Assembly: GCA_038134485.1 (NCBI GenBank)
Contig: JAYPVG010000002.1
Span: 62,001-126,000 of the forward strand
Direction of reading: 5' to 3'
DNA from: NORP240 sp038134485
GTDB lineage: Bacteria; Pseudomonadota; Gammaproteobacteria; Pseudomonadales; Pseudohongiellaceae
Length of the DNA stretch: 64,000 nt
Within the stretch, counting starts at the first letter, position 1. Every line of letters starts with the position of its first letter. The notes under the pieces are model-generated. The model did no database searches. It worked only from the letters and a program-made list of their open reading frames with translations, and had not been told where the DNA came from. The translations under genes were made by a program, and so were the position numbers. This document shows, one piece after another, positions 8,393 through 17,545 of this stretch.

Positions 8393-9022
8393 GTGAATAG
8401 ACCAGCCAAGCCGAATTGCATGACTGTTGCCAGAGGCTTCGCGGTATTCGCGATCGCGGCAATTTTGGTCGGATGCGGTGCCAGCAGCGTCACGATCGAG
8501 GGCACCTATCCGACCCCTAATGTCGCACGGCTGCCCCTGAAAGTGGCAGTTTACTACGATCCCGCTTTGCGGGACTTTACGTACACCGAGTACTCCGAGA
8601 CCGGCCGGGAAGAATATAACATCCAGAGCGGTCAGTCTCATGTGGACCTCTTCAATGCCATTCTGCCAGGCATGTTTGAGGAGGTGGTGCAGATAGATTC
8701 GCTGGACCAGGCCGCCGGGCTGGGAGTTGACGCCATTTTTGAACCTCTCATAGAGGAGTTTCAACTGGCGTTACCACAGAAGACCCGGCTCGATGTATAC
8801 GAGGTTTGGATCAAATATAACCTGCGGCTTACGGAACCCGATGGCGAGTACATCGCGGACTGGGTCGAAACCTCCTATGGCAAGACGACCCTGGATTCGT
8901 TCCGTTCCAGTGAGGCTTCCATCAACGCAGCGGCGGTTATCGCACTGCGGGACCTCGCGTCCAGTTTTACATTGAAGTTCGCCAACGTTCCCGAAGTCCG
9001 GGACTGGCTGGCGAGTCTCTGA
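8393..9022 (+). CDS. Putative lipoprotein of unknown family
   Basis: The product is 209 aa from GTG 8393, or 200 aa from ATG 8420; neither has a strong ribosome site. A lipoprotein signal peptide ends in ILVGC (lipobox), leaving the mature cysteine followed by GAS, which favours the outer membrane. The mature part begins with a beta strand LPLKVAVYYDP and then a mixed alpha/beta pattern, reminiscent of envelope lipoproteins that share a fold with the next gene product, but I recognise no named family. The gene lies eight bases before the next lipoprotein gene, so they are likely co-expressed. Confidence 0.75.
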   Translation: MNRPAKPNCMTVARGFAVFAIAAILVGCGASSVTIEGTYPTPNVARLPLKVAVYYDPALRDFTYTEYSETGREEYNIQSGQSHVDLFNAILPGMFEEVVQIDSLDQAAGLGVDAIFEPLIEEFQLALPQKTRLDVYEVWIKYNLRLTEPDGEYIADWVETSYGKTTLDSFRSSEASINAAAVIALRDLASSFTLKFANVPEVRDWLASL

Positions 9023-9030
9023 GGCGAATA

Positions 9031-9711
9031 ATGACTATTCTGAGTGCGATGAAAAAATCTGCTTTCAATGACTTTACTCTGGTGCTGGCGGGGCTATTGC
9101 TGGCCAGCTGCACTAACACCACGGTGGATGAATTCCGTCAGGGTGCGACCGGCATTGAAAGCCATGAGTCGATTGTCATTCTTGGCCGCAGGCAAGCCAG
9201 CGACTATGAAACCCGGGCAGATTTCGTGGATTGCGTTGGCGATCAGGTTAACAGCGGGTCGGATCGCATCAATGTGGTGCCCGAGCAGGTTTTCGTCGAC
9301 GCACTCTTCCCCTGGTTCGAGCCCCGCACTGCCCCACTGCGAACCCAGGACCTCGAGCGCCTCATGGGCGAGGAACTGGTCGCCGAAAAAATCGATGAGT
9401 TTGGTATCCGATATATAGTGTGGGTAGACGGCTTTACTGAAACAACCGGGCGCTCGGGTTCCATCTCCTGTGCAATTGGACCTGGTGGTGGTGGCTGTTT
9501 TGGTTTCGGATCCTGGGAGGATGATTCCGAGTTCGACGCCCGAATCTGGGACGTTGATCAGTTGGCTTCTGTAGGGACTATAAGCACCGATGCCACGGGA
9601 CAGTCCTATCTGCCTGCTCTGGTGGTGCCAATTCCGCTACTGGCGCGGGTAGAGGCCAACGCCTGCAGCAGTTTGGCCAATCAGCTTAAGTCCTTCGTTA
9701 ACGGATCCTAA
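9031..9711 (+). CDS. Putative lipoprotein of unknown family, Cys/Gly-rich loop
   Basis: The protein is 226 aa from ATG 9031 (GAGG about 7 nt upstream; ATG 9049 is an alternative). The signal peptide ends in the lipobox LLASC. The mature protein has a segment ESIVILGRR, a WFEP motif, and a Gly-rich stretch with a Cys pair (SISCAIGPGGGGCFGFGSW) that could form a disulfide. The pattern of a short strand, a helix, then strands is like the neighbouring lipoprotein, and both could be periplasmic-side parts of one complex. No family is recognised. It is followed 73 bases later by the M48 protease gene. Confidence 0.75.
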   Translation: MTILSAMKKSAFNDFTLVLAGLLLASCTNTTVDEFRQGATGIESHESIVILGRRQASDYETRADFVDCVGDQVNSGSDRINVVPEQVFVDALFPWFEPRTAPLRTQDLERLMGEELVAEKIDEFGIRYIVWVDGFTETTGRSGSISCAIGPGGGGCFGFGSWEDDSEFDARIWDVDQLASVGTISTDATGQSYLPALVVPIPLLARVEANACSSLANQLKSFVNGS

Positions 9712-9784
9712 TCTGTTGTATCAGAAAAACCGGTCCTGGATTAAGACCATGATTGCGTACTTTTCAATAACCACTGTCCATGCC

Positions 9785-11254
9785 ATGCGGCTCAGGAATG
9801 CAGCTCTTCTGGCAGGCGCTATGCTGGTATCTACGCTGACGAGCTCCTGTGCGGTTAATCCGGCGACCGGACAGCCAAATCTGGTATTGATGGGCGAAAA
9901 TCGGGAGAAGGAGATTGGTCTTGAAGAGCATGAGAAGGTCATGGCCAGCATGCCGGTGTTTGAGGATGAGGAGCTCCTTGCCTACGTTACCCGTATCGGT
10001 AACCGCCTGGTCGAGGTGAGTGAGCGCCCGGACCTGGGATTTACTTTTACCCTCATTGACAGCCCCGAAATCAATGCGTTCGCGTTGCCGGGGGGGTATG
10101 TGTACGTTAACCGCGGCCTCATTACTTTCACTAATTCGGAAGCCGAACTGGCCGCGGTTATTGCTCATGAGATTGCCCACATAACAGCGCGACATGGAGT
10201 TCAACAACAGGCGCGAGGGGGGCTTGCGAATGCGGCATCAACAGTGGGTGGAATCGTCGCTGCCGTGGCAACTGGGAGCGGCTTCATCGGTTCGCAGGTC
10301 AGTCAGGTAGCATCAATCTGGGCTCAGGCCGGACTCAGTGGCTACGGCCGGGAAGCGGAACTTGAAGCCGATAGCCTGGGAGCCGAGTACCTCAATCGCG
10401 CCGGCTATGAACCTTCTGCCATGATTGAAGTTATCACTACCCTGAAAAACCAGGAAGACTTCAGGCGGCGAGTTTCAGGTCAGGGCGGCGGATATCATGG
10501 CTTGTTCGCAACCCATCCGCGCAATGACACTCGCCTGCAGCAGGCAATAGCCAACGCCGGTAACCTCAACAGCAATCAGGTGCTGGAAACTGATCATGCC
10601 ATATTTCGCGATCATATTGACGGCCTTATTGTTGGAGAGAGTAACGCATCTCAGACCCGGGACGACCGCAATCGCTATTATCAGAACCTGCTGGGTTACA
10701 CCATGGTGTTCCCCTCCGAATGGCAGATTCTGGAGACGCCCACTACTGTGACGGCCAGTGGCTCCGACAGTGACTCGCTGCGAGTCGAAGTACAGCGTAT
10801 CACCGAAAATATTGAACCACGCGAGTTCATCAGGGAAAAACTCGGTATGCAGGACTTGCAGAGGTCGGAGGACCTCAACCAGTATCGGTTAATCGGTCAC
10901 ACGGGAGTAGTCGAGTCTTCGACCCCCGGCGAGCTGACGCGAGTTGCTGTGCTGTATATGGGGCCACGTGCCTACATATTCCGCGGCAGTTACCGTAATG
11001 ACGCCGATGCCGATGAAGTTGATGACATGATGTTGGCTTCGATACGCACTTTCCGAGCGGTGCAGCGAAACGAGATTATGCCCGGTAATGAAATGAAGAT
11101 TCGTTACGTGCAGGCCAGTGAATTCTTCGACTTCGCCATCGTCGCCCAGTCCAGTAACATAGCAGACTTTCCGGAGGAAACTCTGCGACTTCTCAACGGA
11201 TATTATCCTTCCGGCAATCCCGAAGCCGGAGATTGGGTCAAGCTGGTAGAATAA
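9785..11254 (+). CDS. M48-family zinc metalloprotease, lipoprotein (BepA/LoiP-like)
   Basis: The product is 489 aa from ATG 9785, which gives a compact lipoprotein signal ending in LTSSC; ATG 9749 and TTG 9716 in the same frame would add 12 or 23 residues. The M48 zinc site HEIAH (VIAHEIAHITARHG) is intact, and the third ligand is in the ELEADSLGAEYL motif. The family includes periplasmic proteases that clear misfolded outer-membrane proteins. The C-terminal 200 residues (after the GLFATHPRND motif) form an extra beta domain ending GDWVKLVE instead of the TPR domain of BepA. It may act generally in envelope quality control, or on the products of the adjacent lipoprotein genes. Confidence 0.85.
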   Translation: MRLRNAALLAGAMLVSTLTSSCAVNPATGQPNLVLMGENREKEIGLEEHEKVMASMPVFEDEELLAYVTRIGNRLVEVSERPDLGFTFTLIDSPEINAFALPGGYVYVNRGLITFTNSEAELAAVIAHEIAHITARHGVQQQARGGLANAASTVGGIVAAVATGSGFIGSQVSQVASIWAQAGLSGYGREAELEADSLGAEYLNRAGYEPSAMIEVITTLKNQEDFRRRVSGQGGGYHGLFATHPRNDTRLQQAIANAGNLNSNQVLETDHAIFRDHIDGLIVGESNASQTRDDRNRYYQNLLGYTMVFPSEWQILETPTTVTASGSDSDSLRVEVQRITENIEPREFIREKLGMQDLQRSEDLNQYRLIGHTGVVESSTPGELTRVAVLYMGPRAYIFRGSYRNDADADEVDDMMLASIRTFRAVQRNEIMPGNEMKIRYVQASEFFDFAIVAQSSNIADFPEETLRLLNGYYPSGNPEAGDWVKLVE

Positions 11255-11337
11255 GCCTTCAGATTCATTCACTACGAAGACTTGCGGGTAGCCCCCGTGG
11301 CAAGTTTTATGCAGCTGCAGAGGGGCCGGGTTCTAGC

Positions 11338-14268
11338 GTGCAGGGTTCAGAGTTTCTTTCGCCTCCTATCCGGGAGATTGTGTCCCGCTATTGGATACGT
11401 CTGACCGAGCACCCGGCATATTCAGAACAACTGGAATCTTTATTGCGGCAAGATTCGGGATTTCGCCGCGAGCTGCTGCGCGTAATGGCTGCCAGCGACT
11501 TCGCAGCCAATCAGATACTTTCTCGTCCCGAATTGTTATTGCAAATTGCGGCCAGACGTCTGGACAGGGAAAGCAATTATCAGCAGCGACTGAGAGTGGA
11601 GCTGGAATCACTGCGGGGAAGTGATTATGGTTCCGACGCAGAGGAACTGAAGCGTCGGTTACGCCACTTCCACAGACTCGAATACCTGCTGGTGATATGG
11701 CGCGACATTTGCGAGCTTGAGAATGTTCACGAAATATGCGCTCGCATGTCCGAACTTGCCGACAGCGCGCTCCAGACTAGCCTTGAAATTCTGCATCACT
11801 GGAGCTCCCGGGAGTGGGGACAGCCGGTAGCGGATGGCGATCCGCAAACCATGGTAATCCTCGGAATGGGCAAACTAGGCGCCAATGAACTCAACGTCTC
11901 CTCAGATATCGATCTCATTTTCTGCTTTCCGCAAGCCGGCAACGTGGAAGCGGGGCCGGATGCGACAGGACAGTTGACCAACCAACAGTTTTTTACCCGT
12001 CTCGGTCAGCGATTGATTGACGCTCTCGATAGCGTGACAGCGGAGGGGTTCTTGTTTCGGGTAGACATGCGCCTGCGGCCTTATGGCGGCGAAGGTGCCC
12101 TTGTTGCCAGCTTCGATGCGATGGAAGACTACTACCAGAACCAGGGCCGGGACTGGGAACGGTATGCTCTAATAAAAGCGCGAGTCGTAGCTGGCGACTT
12201 TGAGCAAGGGCAGCGATTGCTTGATAGATTGAAACCGTTTGTCTACCGTCGATATCTGGACTTCGCGATGTTTGAATCCTTGCGCGAAATGAAGTCGCAG
12301 ATTAACAAACAGGCGCGCCGCGGCAAGCTGGCAACAGATATCAAACTGGGGCCGGGCGGCATCAGAGAAGTTGAATTCACGGCGCAGGCATTACAGCTGG
12401 TGTATGGTGGCAGAGACAAGGCCCTGCGCACGCCCTCTCTGCTAAACGCCTTGACTGGACTGGCTGCAGGGAATTATCTGCCTGGCGAGGTGGCAGAAGA
12501 GCTGATCAAGTCCTATGAATATCTGCGCAAACTTGAACATAAACTGCAATCCTTTGGAAATCAGCAGACTCAAAGCCTCCCAATTCTTGCCGAGCCGCAA
12601 CTTCGATTGGCTTTTGCCATGGGCTACGACAGCTGGGAAGAGCTGGTAGACGAGCTGGACCGCAATCGACGGGCGGTAAGCCGGCACTTCAACGATGTGC
12701 TTGGTACTGGAGAGGAAAAGGAAAAACCCAGATTTCAGGGTGAAGAATGGCATGCATTCTGGGCGCAGGAGCTGTCGGACGACGATGCAGTTGCTCTGCT
12801 GGAGAAGGCTGGATTTGAGGAGTCGCTTCAGAGCATGGAGCAGATCAGGAATTTTCGTGCTGATAAAAAATTCCTCACTCTTCCCGCAGCGAGCAGAGAG
12901 CGCTTCAATATGTTTATGCCGGTGCTGCTGGATGCAGTCGCTGAATCTGAACATCCATCCCGTTGTCTGAGCCGCGTGATGTTGCTGGTTGGGGCCGTGA
13001 GTCGCCGCACCGCCTATCTGGTATTGTTGCTGGAAAACCCACAAGCATTGGAACAATTGGTACAATACTGCACGGCCAGTCCTCTTATTGCGAATAATCT
13101 GAGTAAGTATCCGATATTGCTCGATGAGCTCTTAAGTGTGCTTGACCAGCCTCCTGAAAAAGCGACCCTCGCGGAGGAGCTGAAACTGCAACTGCTCCGA
13201 ATAGATGAAGAAAACTTCGAGGAAGAAATGGACTGCCTTCGCTATTTCAAGCTTTCGCATCATTTCCAGGTCGCGGCGGCCGAGGTCTCGGGGCACATGC
13301 ATCTTATGAAGGTAAGCGATTATCTTACCTTTACTGCTGAAGTGATTCTTGATGCGGTTTTATCTCTTAGCTGGCAACACCTGACAGAAAGGTATGGCTT
13401 TCCCGTGCACACCGATGGCACGTATGGAGAGTCTTGTTTTGGAATAATAGGTTACGGAAAACTGGGGGGGATCGAACTAAGCTATAGCTCTGATCTTGAC
13501 CTGGTTTTTATTCATCAGGCCGCTCTGGATAAAGACACAGTGGTGAGCGAGGGCCAGCAGTCTATCAACAGCCGTGCTTTTTATATCAAGCTGGCGCAGC
13601 GCATTATTCTTCTACTAGGTACCGATACCATGTCTGGCAGGCTTTATGAAGCCGATATGCGGCTGCGCCCCTCAGGCGAATCGGGATTGCTGGTGAGTTC
13701 TCTAGATTCTTTTCGTGAATATCAAGAGAAACAGGCCTGGACCTGGGAACACCAGGCTCTTGTGAGAGCACGGGGAGTTGCTGGTAACAAAGAACTGCTT
13801 GAACGATTTAAAGAGGTTCGAGCGGAAATTTTGTCCGTTCGCCGAGATCGTCAGAGCCTCGCGGATGAAGTGGTGGAGATGCGGGAAAAAATGCGTAAAC
13901 AATTGAAACCGCCTACCAAGAGTGGGTCCGATAAGTTGTCATTCCAGATAAAACAGGGAGCCGGTGGAATTGTGGATATCGAGTTCTTGGTGCAGTACCT
14001 GGTGTTAGCCTATTCTGCGGATCATCAGGAACTTTTTACGTATACTGATAACTTTAGAATCCTCGAGGCCGCTGGAGATTGTGAATTGCTGGTAGACTCC
14101 GACATGGCTAAGCTAATAGCTGCGTATCTTGAGCTCCGGGCCGCGTCCCACCAAATTGCACTTCAACAGGTTGAAGATCTAGACGCAATCAATACACTTA
14201 CGCATCATCAGGAAGCGGTAGTGAAAGTTTGGAACAGGGTTTTTGGCTCCGCGATGGCAGCTGACTAA
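11338..14268 (+). CDS. glnE: Glutamine synthetase adenylyltransferase / adenylyl-removing enzyme
   Basis: The likely start is GTG 11338, giving 976 aa, close to the family's usual 940-980. The frame is open back to TTG 11233, which would overlap the protease gene and add an atypical leader. Two nucleotidyltransferase domains are present. The N-terminal one (de-adenylylation) has GKLGANELNVSSDIDLIF and the C-terminal one (adenylylation) has GKLGGIELSYSSDLDLVF; the DxD metal pairs are intact in both. GlnE adds AMP to, or removes it from, glutamine synthetase according to nitrogen status signalled by PII. It lies just before the LPS core genes, as in Pseudomonas, but without ilvE in between. Confidence 0.95.
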   Translation: MQGSEFLSPPIREIVSRYWIRLTEHPAYSEQLESLLRQDSGFRRELLRVMAASDFAANQILSRPELLLQIAARRLDRESNYQQRLRVELESLRGSDYGSDAEELKRRLRHFHRLEYLLVIWRDICELENVHEICARMSELADSALQTSLEILHHWSSREWGQPVADGDPQTMVILGMGKLGANELNVSSDIDLIFCFPQAGNVEAGPDATGQLTNQQFFTRLGQRLIDALDSVTAEGFLFRVDMRLRPYGGEGALVASFDAMEDYYQNQGRDWERYALIKARVVAGDFEQGQRLLDRLKPFVYRRYLDFAMFESLREMKSQINKQARRGKLATDIKLGPGGIREVEFTAQALQLVYGGRDKALRTPSLLNALTGLAAGNYLPGEVAEELIKSYEYLRKLEHKLQSFGNQQTQSLPILAEPQLRLAFAMGYDSWEELVDELDRNRRAVSRHFNDVLGTGEEKEKPRFQGEEWHAFWAQELSDDDAVALLEKAGFEESLQSMEQIRNFRADKKFLTLPAASRERFNMFMPVLLDAVAESEHPSRCLSRVMLLVGAVSRRTAYLVLLLENPQALEQLVQYCTASPLIANNLSKYPILLDELLSVLDQPPEKATLAEELKLQLLRIDEENFEEEMDCLRYFKLSHHFQVAAAEVSGHMHLMKVSDYLTFTAEVILDAVLSLSWQHLTERYGFPVHTDGTYGESCFGIIGYGKLGGIELSYSSDLDLVFIHQAALDKDTVVSEGQQSINSRAFYIKLAQRIILLLGTDTMSGRLYEADMRLRPSGESGLLVSSLDSFREYQEKQAWTWEHQALVRARGVAGNKELLERFKEVRAEILSVRRDRQSLADEVVEMREKMRKQLKPPTKSGSDKLSFQIKQGAGGIVDIEFLVQYLVLAYSADHQELFTYTDNFRILEAAGDCELLVDSDMAKLIAAYLELRAASHQIALQQVEDLDAINTLTHHQEAVVKVWNRVFGSAMAAD

Positions 14269-14285
14269 ATATCTCGATCATAAGG

Positions 14286-15329
14286 ATGAATAAAATTTCC
14301 AAGAGAAAGGGAGAGCGCCTGCTGGTTGTCGGCCCGTCCTGGGTGGGCGATATGGTTATGACGCAGTCGCTTTTAAAGCTGCTTCGCAGGCAGCATCCGG
14401 ACGCTTCCATTACGGTCATGGCACCGTCCTGGTCCCGGGCGCTGACTGATCGAATGCCCGAGGTGGACTGTGGCATTGAGTCTCCTTTCAGTCATGGCGA
14501 ATTGAGTCTGGGCAAGCGCTTGAAATTTGGCCGGCAGTTATCCGGTCAGTTTGATGTCGCCTATGTTTTACCAAATTCCTTCAAATCGGCACTGGTTCCC
14601 TTCTTTGGTGGCATTCGCCGCAGAATCGGCTGGCAGGGCGAATTGCGGGATTTGCTGTTAACTGACTGTCGCAAGCTGGACAAAAAGCAATATCCCCGTA
14701 TGGTGGAAAGATTTGTTGCGCTGGGGAGCGATCCAGGCGAGCCATTGCCCGAATACGATCTTCCCAAGCTGGTAACAGATAGCCAGCAGGCAGAACACGT
14801 GGCAGCCCGCCTGGGGGTGACGATTAACGGGCAGGTGCTGGCAGTTTGCCCAGGTGCTGAATTTGGCGATGCCAAACAGTGGCCCTTGGAGCATTATGCA
14901 AAACTCTGTGATCTCGCTGTCAGCTCAGGCTGGCAGATATGGATTCTGGGCAGCCCTAATGATCGCGAGGCCGGCAGTCAGGTGTTGTCTGCAGTCGCGG
15001 AGTCGAACCGTTCCCATTGTTTTAATCTGACTGGCAGAACCAGCCTCACCGAGGCTATTGATCTACTGTCATTGGCTAGCGCGACGGTCACAAATGATTC
15101 TGGATTGATGCACATTGCTGCCGCAGTGGGAAGTCCTCTGGTGGCGCTTTACGGTTCTTCGTCACACTACTTTACACCGCCGTTAGCAGAAAGGGTAAAA
15201 TCCCTGTCGACCAACATAGACTGCAGGCCTTGTTTCAAGAGGCAATGCCCCCTGGGTCACAAGAGATGCCTCACCGAAATCGCTCCCGTTGAAGTCTTTG
15301 AAAGTCTGCGGGATTTATTGTTGTCCTGA
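14286..15329 (+). CDS. waaF: ADP-heptose:LPS heptosyltransferase II
   Basis: The protein is 347 aa, a GT9-family enzyme. The N-terminus LLVVGPSWVGDMVMTQSLL is the waaF form of the family motif (WaaC has KVSSLGD instead). The C-terminal ADP-heptose site shows LTGRTSLTEAIDLL and VTNDSGLMHIAAAVGSPLVALYGSS. WaaF adds the second heptose of the LPS inner core on the cytoplasmic face of the inner membrane. The gene starts 17 bases after glnE and is the first of a run of LPS core genes with short gaps or 4-nt overlaps. Confidence 0.95.
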   Translation: MNKISKRKGERLLVVGPSWVGDMVMTQSLLKLLRRQHPDASITVMAPSWSRALTDRMPEVDCGIESPFSHGELSLGKRLKFGRQLSGQFDVAYVLPNSFKSALVPFFGGIRRRIGWQGELRDLLLTDCRKLDKKQYPRMVERFVALGSDPGEPLPEYDLPKLVTDSQQAEHVAARLGVTINGQVLAVCPGAEFGDAKQWPLEHYAKLCDLAVSSGWQIWILGSPNDREAGSQVLSAVAESNRSHCFNLTGRTSLTEAIDLLSLASATVTNDSGLMHIAAAVGSPLVALYGSSSHYFTPPLAERVKSLSTNIDCRPCFKRQCPLGHKRCLTEIAPVEVFESLRDLLLS

Positions 15330-15347
15330 GAGTCCGGAGTTCCTGGT

Positions 15348-16418
15348 TTGCGAGTTTTAATAGTTAAAGTTTCATCTCTGGGCGATATCATTCATACCCT
15401 TCCAGCAGTTACTGACGCCACCCGTGCCAACCGAAACCTGGTGTTCGACTGGGTAGTGGAAGAGGCATTTGCGGAAGTGCCCGGCTGGCACCTTGCGGTG
15501 GAGAAAGTCATTCCCGTCAGCATCCGTCGTTGGCGAGGAAACTGGATTAAAAGCTACCTCCGGGGCGAGATCGCAGACTTCAGGGAAGAGCTGCAAAAGG
15601 TTCATTACGACCTGGTGATCGATGCTCAGGGACTCATAAAAAGCGGCATCGTCAGTCGAATGTCCAAGGGCATAACAGTGGGGCTGAGTAACCGGACTAT
15701 TAGAGAACCGCTGGCAACACTGTTTTACAACAAGGTCTACTCCGTGCCATGGACGGAGCATGCGGTGGAGCGAGTGCGGGAGCTTTTTTCGCGGGCCTTG
15801 CAGTACAGCTACGACCGCGATGAAATCGATTATGGGATCGACCCGGCGAGACTTGGCATTGCCAGGGGAGAACCGAAGTTGAAACAGCTGCTGTTTCTGC
15901 ACGGCACTACCTGGAAAACCAAGAACTGGCCCAGCAACTACTGGTGCGAACTCGCGAAACTGGCTACGTCCGCCGGTTATCGAGTGCTGCTTCCCTGGGG
16001 CAACGAAACCGAGCGGCAACGGGCAGAACTGATCAAGAACGGCAATGCCGATATTGAAATACTCCCCGGGCAAACCCTCAGCAGTCTTGCTCAGCACATC
16101 GCACGCTCAACCGGCGTCATCGCGGTAGATACAGGGCTCGGGCATCTGGCGGCCGCACTGTCGATACCTACCCTTTCCATGTATGGGCCAACAGACCCTA
16201 GCTTGTCGGGTACCTATGGCAAGCACCAGATGCATCTGAAATCCAATCTAAATTGTGCGCCCTGCGTGAAAAGAGATTGCTCATACTCCGGGCCGGGCGT
16301 CACCGATGAGTACAAGGGCCAGCCGTTTTTGGTGTTTCCCGCCTGCTTTTCAACATTGCGACCGGAAATCATCTGGCACAATTTCTGCCATTTAGTCGCC
16401 AACCCGGCTTCAACATGA
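15348..16418 (+). CDS. waaC: ADP-heptose:LPS heptosyltransferase I
   Basis: The protein is 356 aa, a GT9-family enzyme that transfers the first heptose to Kdo. It begins with MRVLIVKVSSLGDIIHTLP, the typical WaaC N-terminus. The start is TTG 15348, supported by CCGGAG about 9 nt upstream and by the family N-terminus; no ATG fits. The C-terminal site has AVDTGLGHLAAALSIPTLSMYG and GPTDPSLSGTYG. Its stop overlaps waaG by 4 nt, indicating translational coupling. Confidence 0.95.
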   Translation: MRVLIVKVSSLGDIIHTLPAVTDATRANRNLVFDWVVEEAFAEVPGWHLAVEKVIPVSIRRWRGNWIKSYLRGEIADFREELQKVHYDLVIDAQGLIKSGIVSRMSKGITVGLSNRTIREPLATLFYNKVYSVPWTEHAVERVRELFSRALQYSYDRDEIDYGIDPARLGIARGEPKLKQLLFLHGTTWKTKNWPSNYWCELAKLATSAGYRVLLPWGNETERQRAELIKNGNADIEILPGQTLSSLAQHIARSTGVIAVDTGLGHLAAALSIPTLSMYGPTDPSLSGTYGKHQMHLKSNLNCAPCVKRDCSYSGPGVTDEYKGQPFLVFPACFSTLRPEIIWHNFCHLVANPAST

Positions 16419-17545
16419 AGCTGGGATTCCTGATTTATTCCTATTTCCCCTACGGGGGGCAACAGCGTGATTTCCTGAAGATAGCCAAAGAATGTTTGGC
16501 TAGAGGCCATCGGGTCATCGTTTATACGATGAAGTGGGAAGGAGAGAGGGTGGCAGGGATTGAAGTAAATATTGTTCCGGTAACGGCTGTCTGGCGCACA
16601 CGACTCTATCAACGGTTTACGGAACGGGTGTTGACACAGTTGTCCGAAGACCGGTGCGACCTGGTGATCGGTTTCAACAAGATGCCCGGACTGGATGTTT
16701 ACTTTGCTGCCGATCCTTGCTTTGAGGACAAAGCCCTCACGCAGCGAGGTAAGTACTATCGGTATACCGCCAGGTACCGACACTTTAGCGCCTATGAACG
16801 AGCTGTTTTCGAATCTTCCAGTAGTACCTCCATACTTACCTTGTCTCCGCTGCAGCAGCAAACTTACGCGAAACACTACCCTGCAAGCGTTTCACGAATG
16901 ACTTTGCTTCCACCGGGAATTGCCGAGGATCGCAAGCTATCCGATACCGCAGCGGAAACGCGCAGGCAGCTGCGGAATGAATTTACCCTTGGAGACAATG
17001 ATCTGCTGGTATTGCAAGTTGGTTCCGGTTTCAAGATAAAGGGTGTGGATCGATCATTGAGGGCACTGGCAGCGCTTCCCGAAGCAATTCGAAGACGGGT
17101 TACCTACCTGCTAATAGGCAAGGACAAAGCTGAAGGATTTTTGCGGCTGGCAAAAAGCCTCGGTGTTGCAGAGCGATTCACGGTGCTTCCCGGTCGAGAC
17201 GATATTCCGAGGTTTATGTTAGGAGCGGATCTTCTGTTGCATCCTGCTTTGAGCGAGAGTGCGGGTCACGTCTTGCTGGAGGCTACCATAGCCGGCTTGC
17301 CGGTACTGACCACCAGTACCTGCGGCTATGCATTTCATATTGAGAAGGCGGGCTCCGGCAAGGTTTGCGGTGAACCTTTTTCGCAGCTGGAACTGAACGA
17401 CATGCTGGCTGACATGTTAATCTCGCCGGACAGACAGACATGGCAGATTAATGGAATGCGATATGGTAAAGAGGAAGATCTATTCTCCATGGTAAAAGTC
17501 GCTGTTGATCAAATCGAACAACATGGACAGACAACAAGTTCATGA
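16415..17545 (+). CDS. waaG: LPS core glucosyltransferase I
   Basis: The protein is 376 aa, a GT4-family glycosyltransferase. The N-terminus FLIYSYFPYGGQQRDFLKIA and the segment VIGFNKMPGLDVYFAADPCF are characteristic of WaaG. The C-terminal nucleotide-sugar domain has PALSESAGHVLLEATIAGLPV, the E-x7-E region. WaaG adds the first hexose to heptose II of the core. Both ends overlap the flanking genes by 4 nt (waaC and waaP), so the three are coupled. Confidence 0.92.
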   Translation: MKLGFLIYSYFPYGGQQRDFLKIAKECLARGHRVIVYTMKWEGERVAGIEVNIVPVTAVWRTRLYQRFTERVLTQLSEDRCDLVIGFNKMPGLDVYFAADPCFEDKALTQRGKYYRYTARYRHFSAYERAVFESSSSTSILTLSPLQQQTYAKHYPASVSRMTLLPPGIAEDRKLSDTAAETRRQLRNEFTLGDNDLLVLQVGSGFKIKGVDRSLRALAALPEAIRRRVTYLLIGKDKAEGFLRLAKSLGVAERFTVLPGRDDIPRFMLGADLLLHPALSESAGHVLLEATIAGLPVLTTSTCGYAFHIEKAGSGKVCGEPFSQLELNDMLADMLISPDRQTWQINGMRYGKEEDLFSMVKVAVDQIEQHGQTTSS

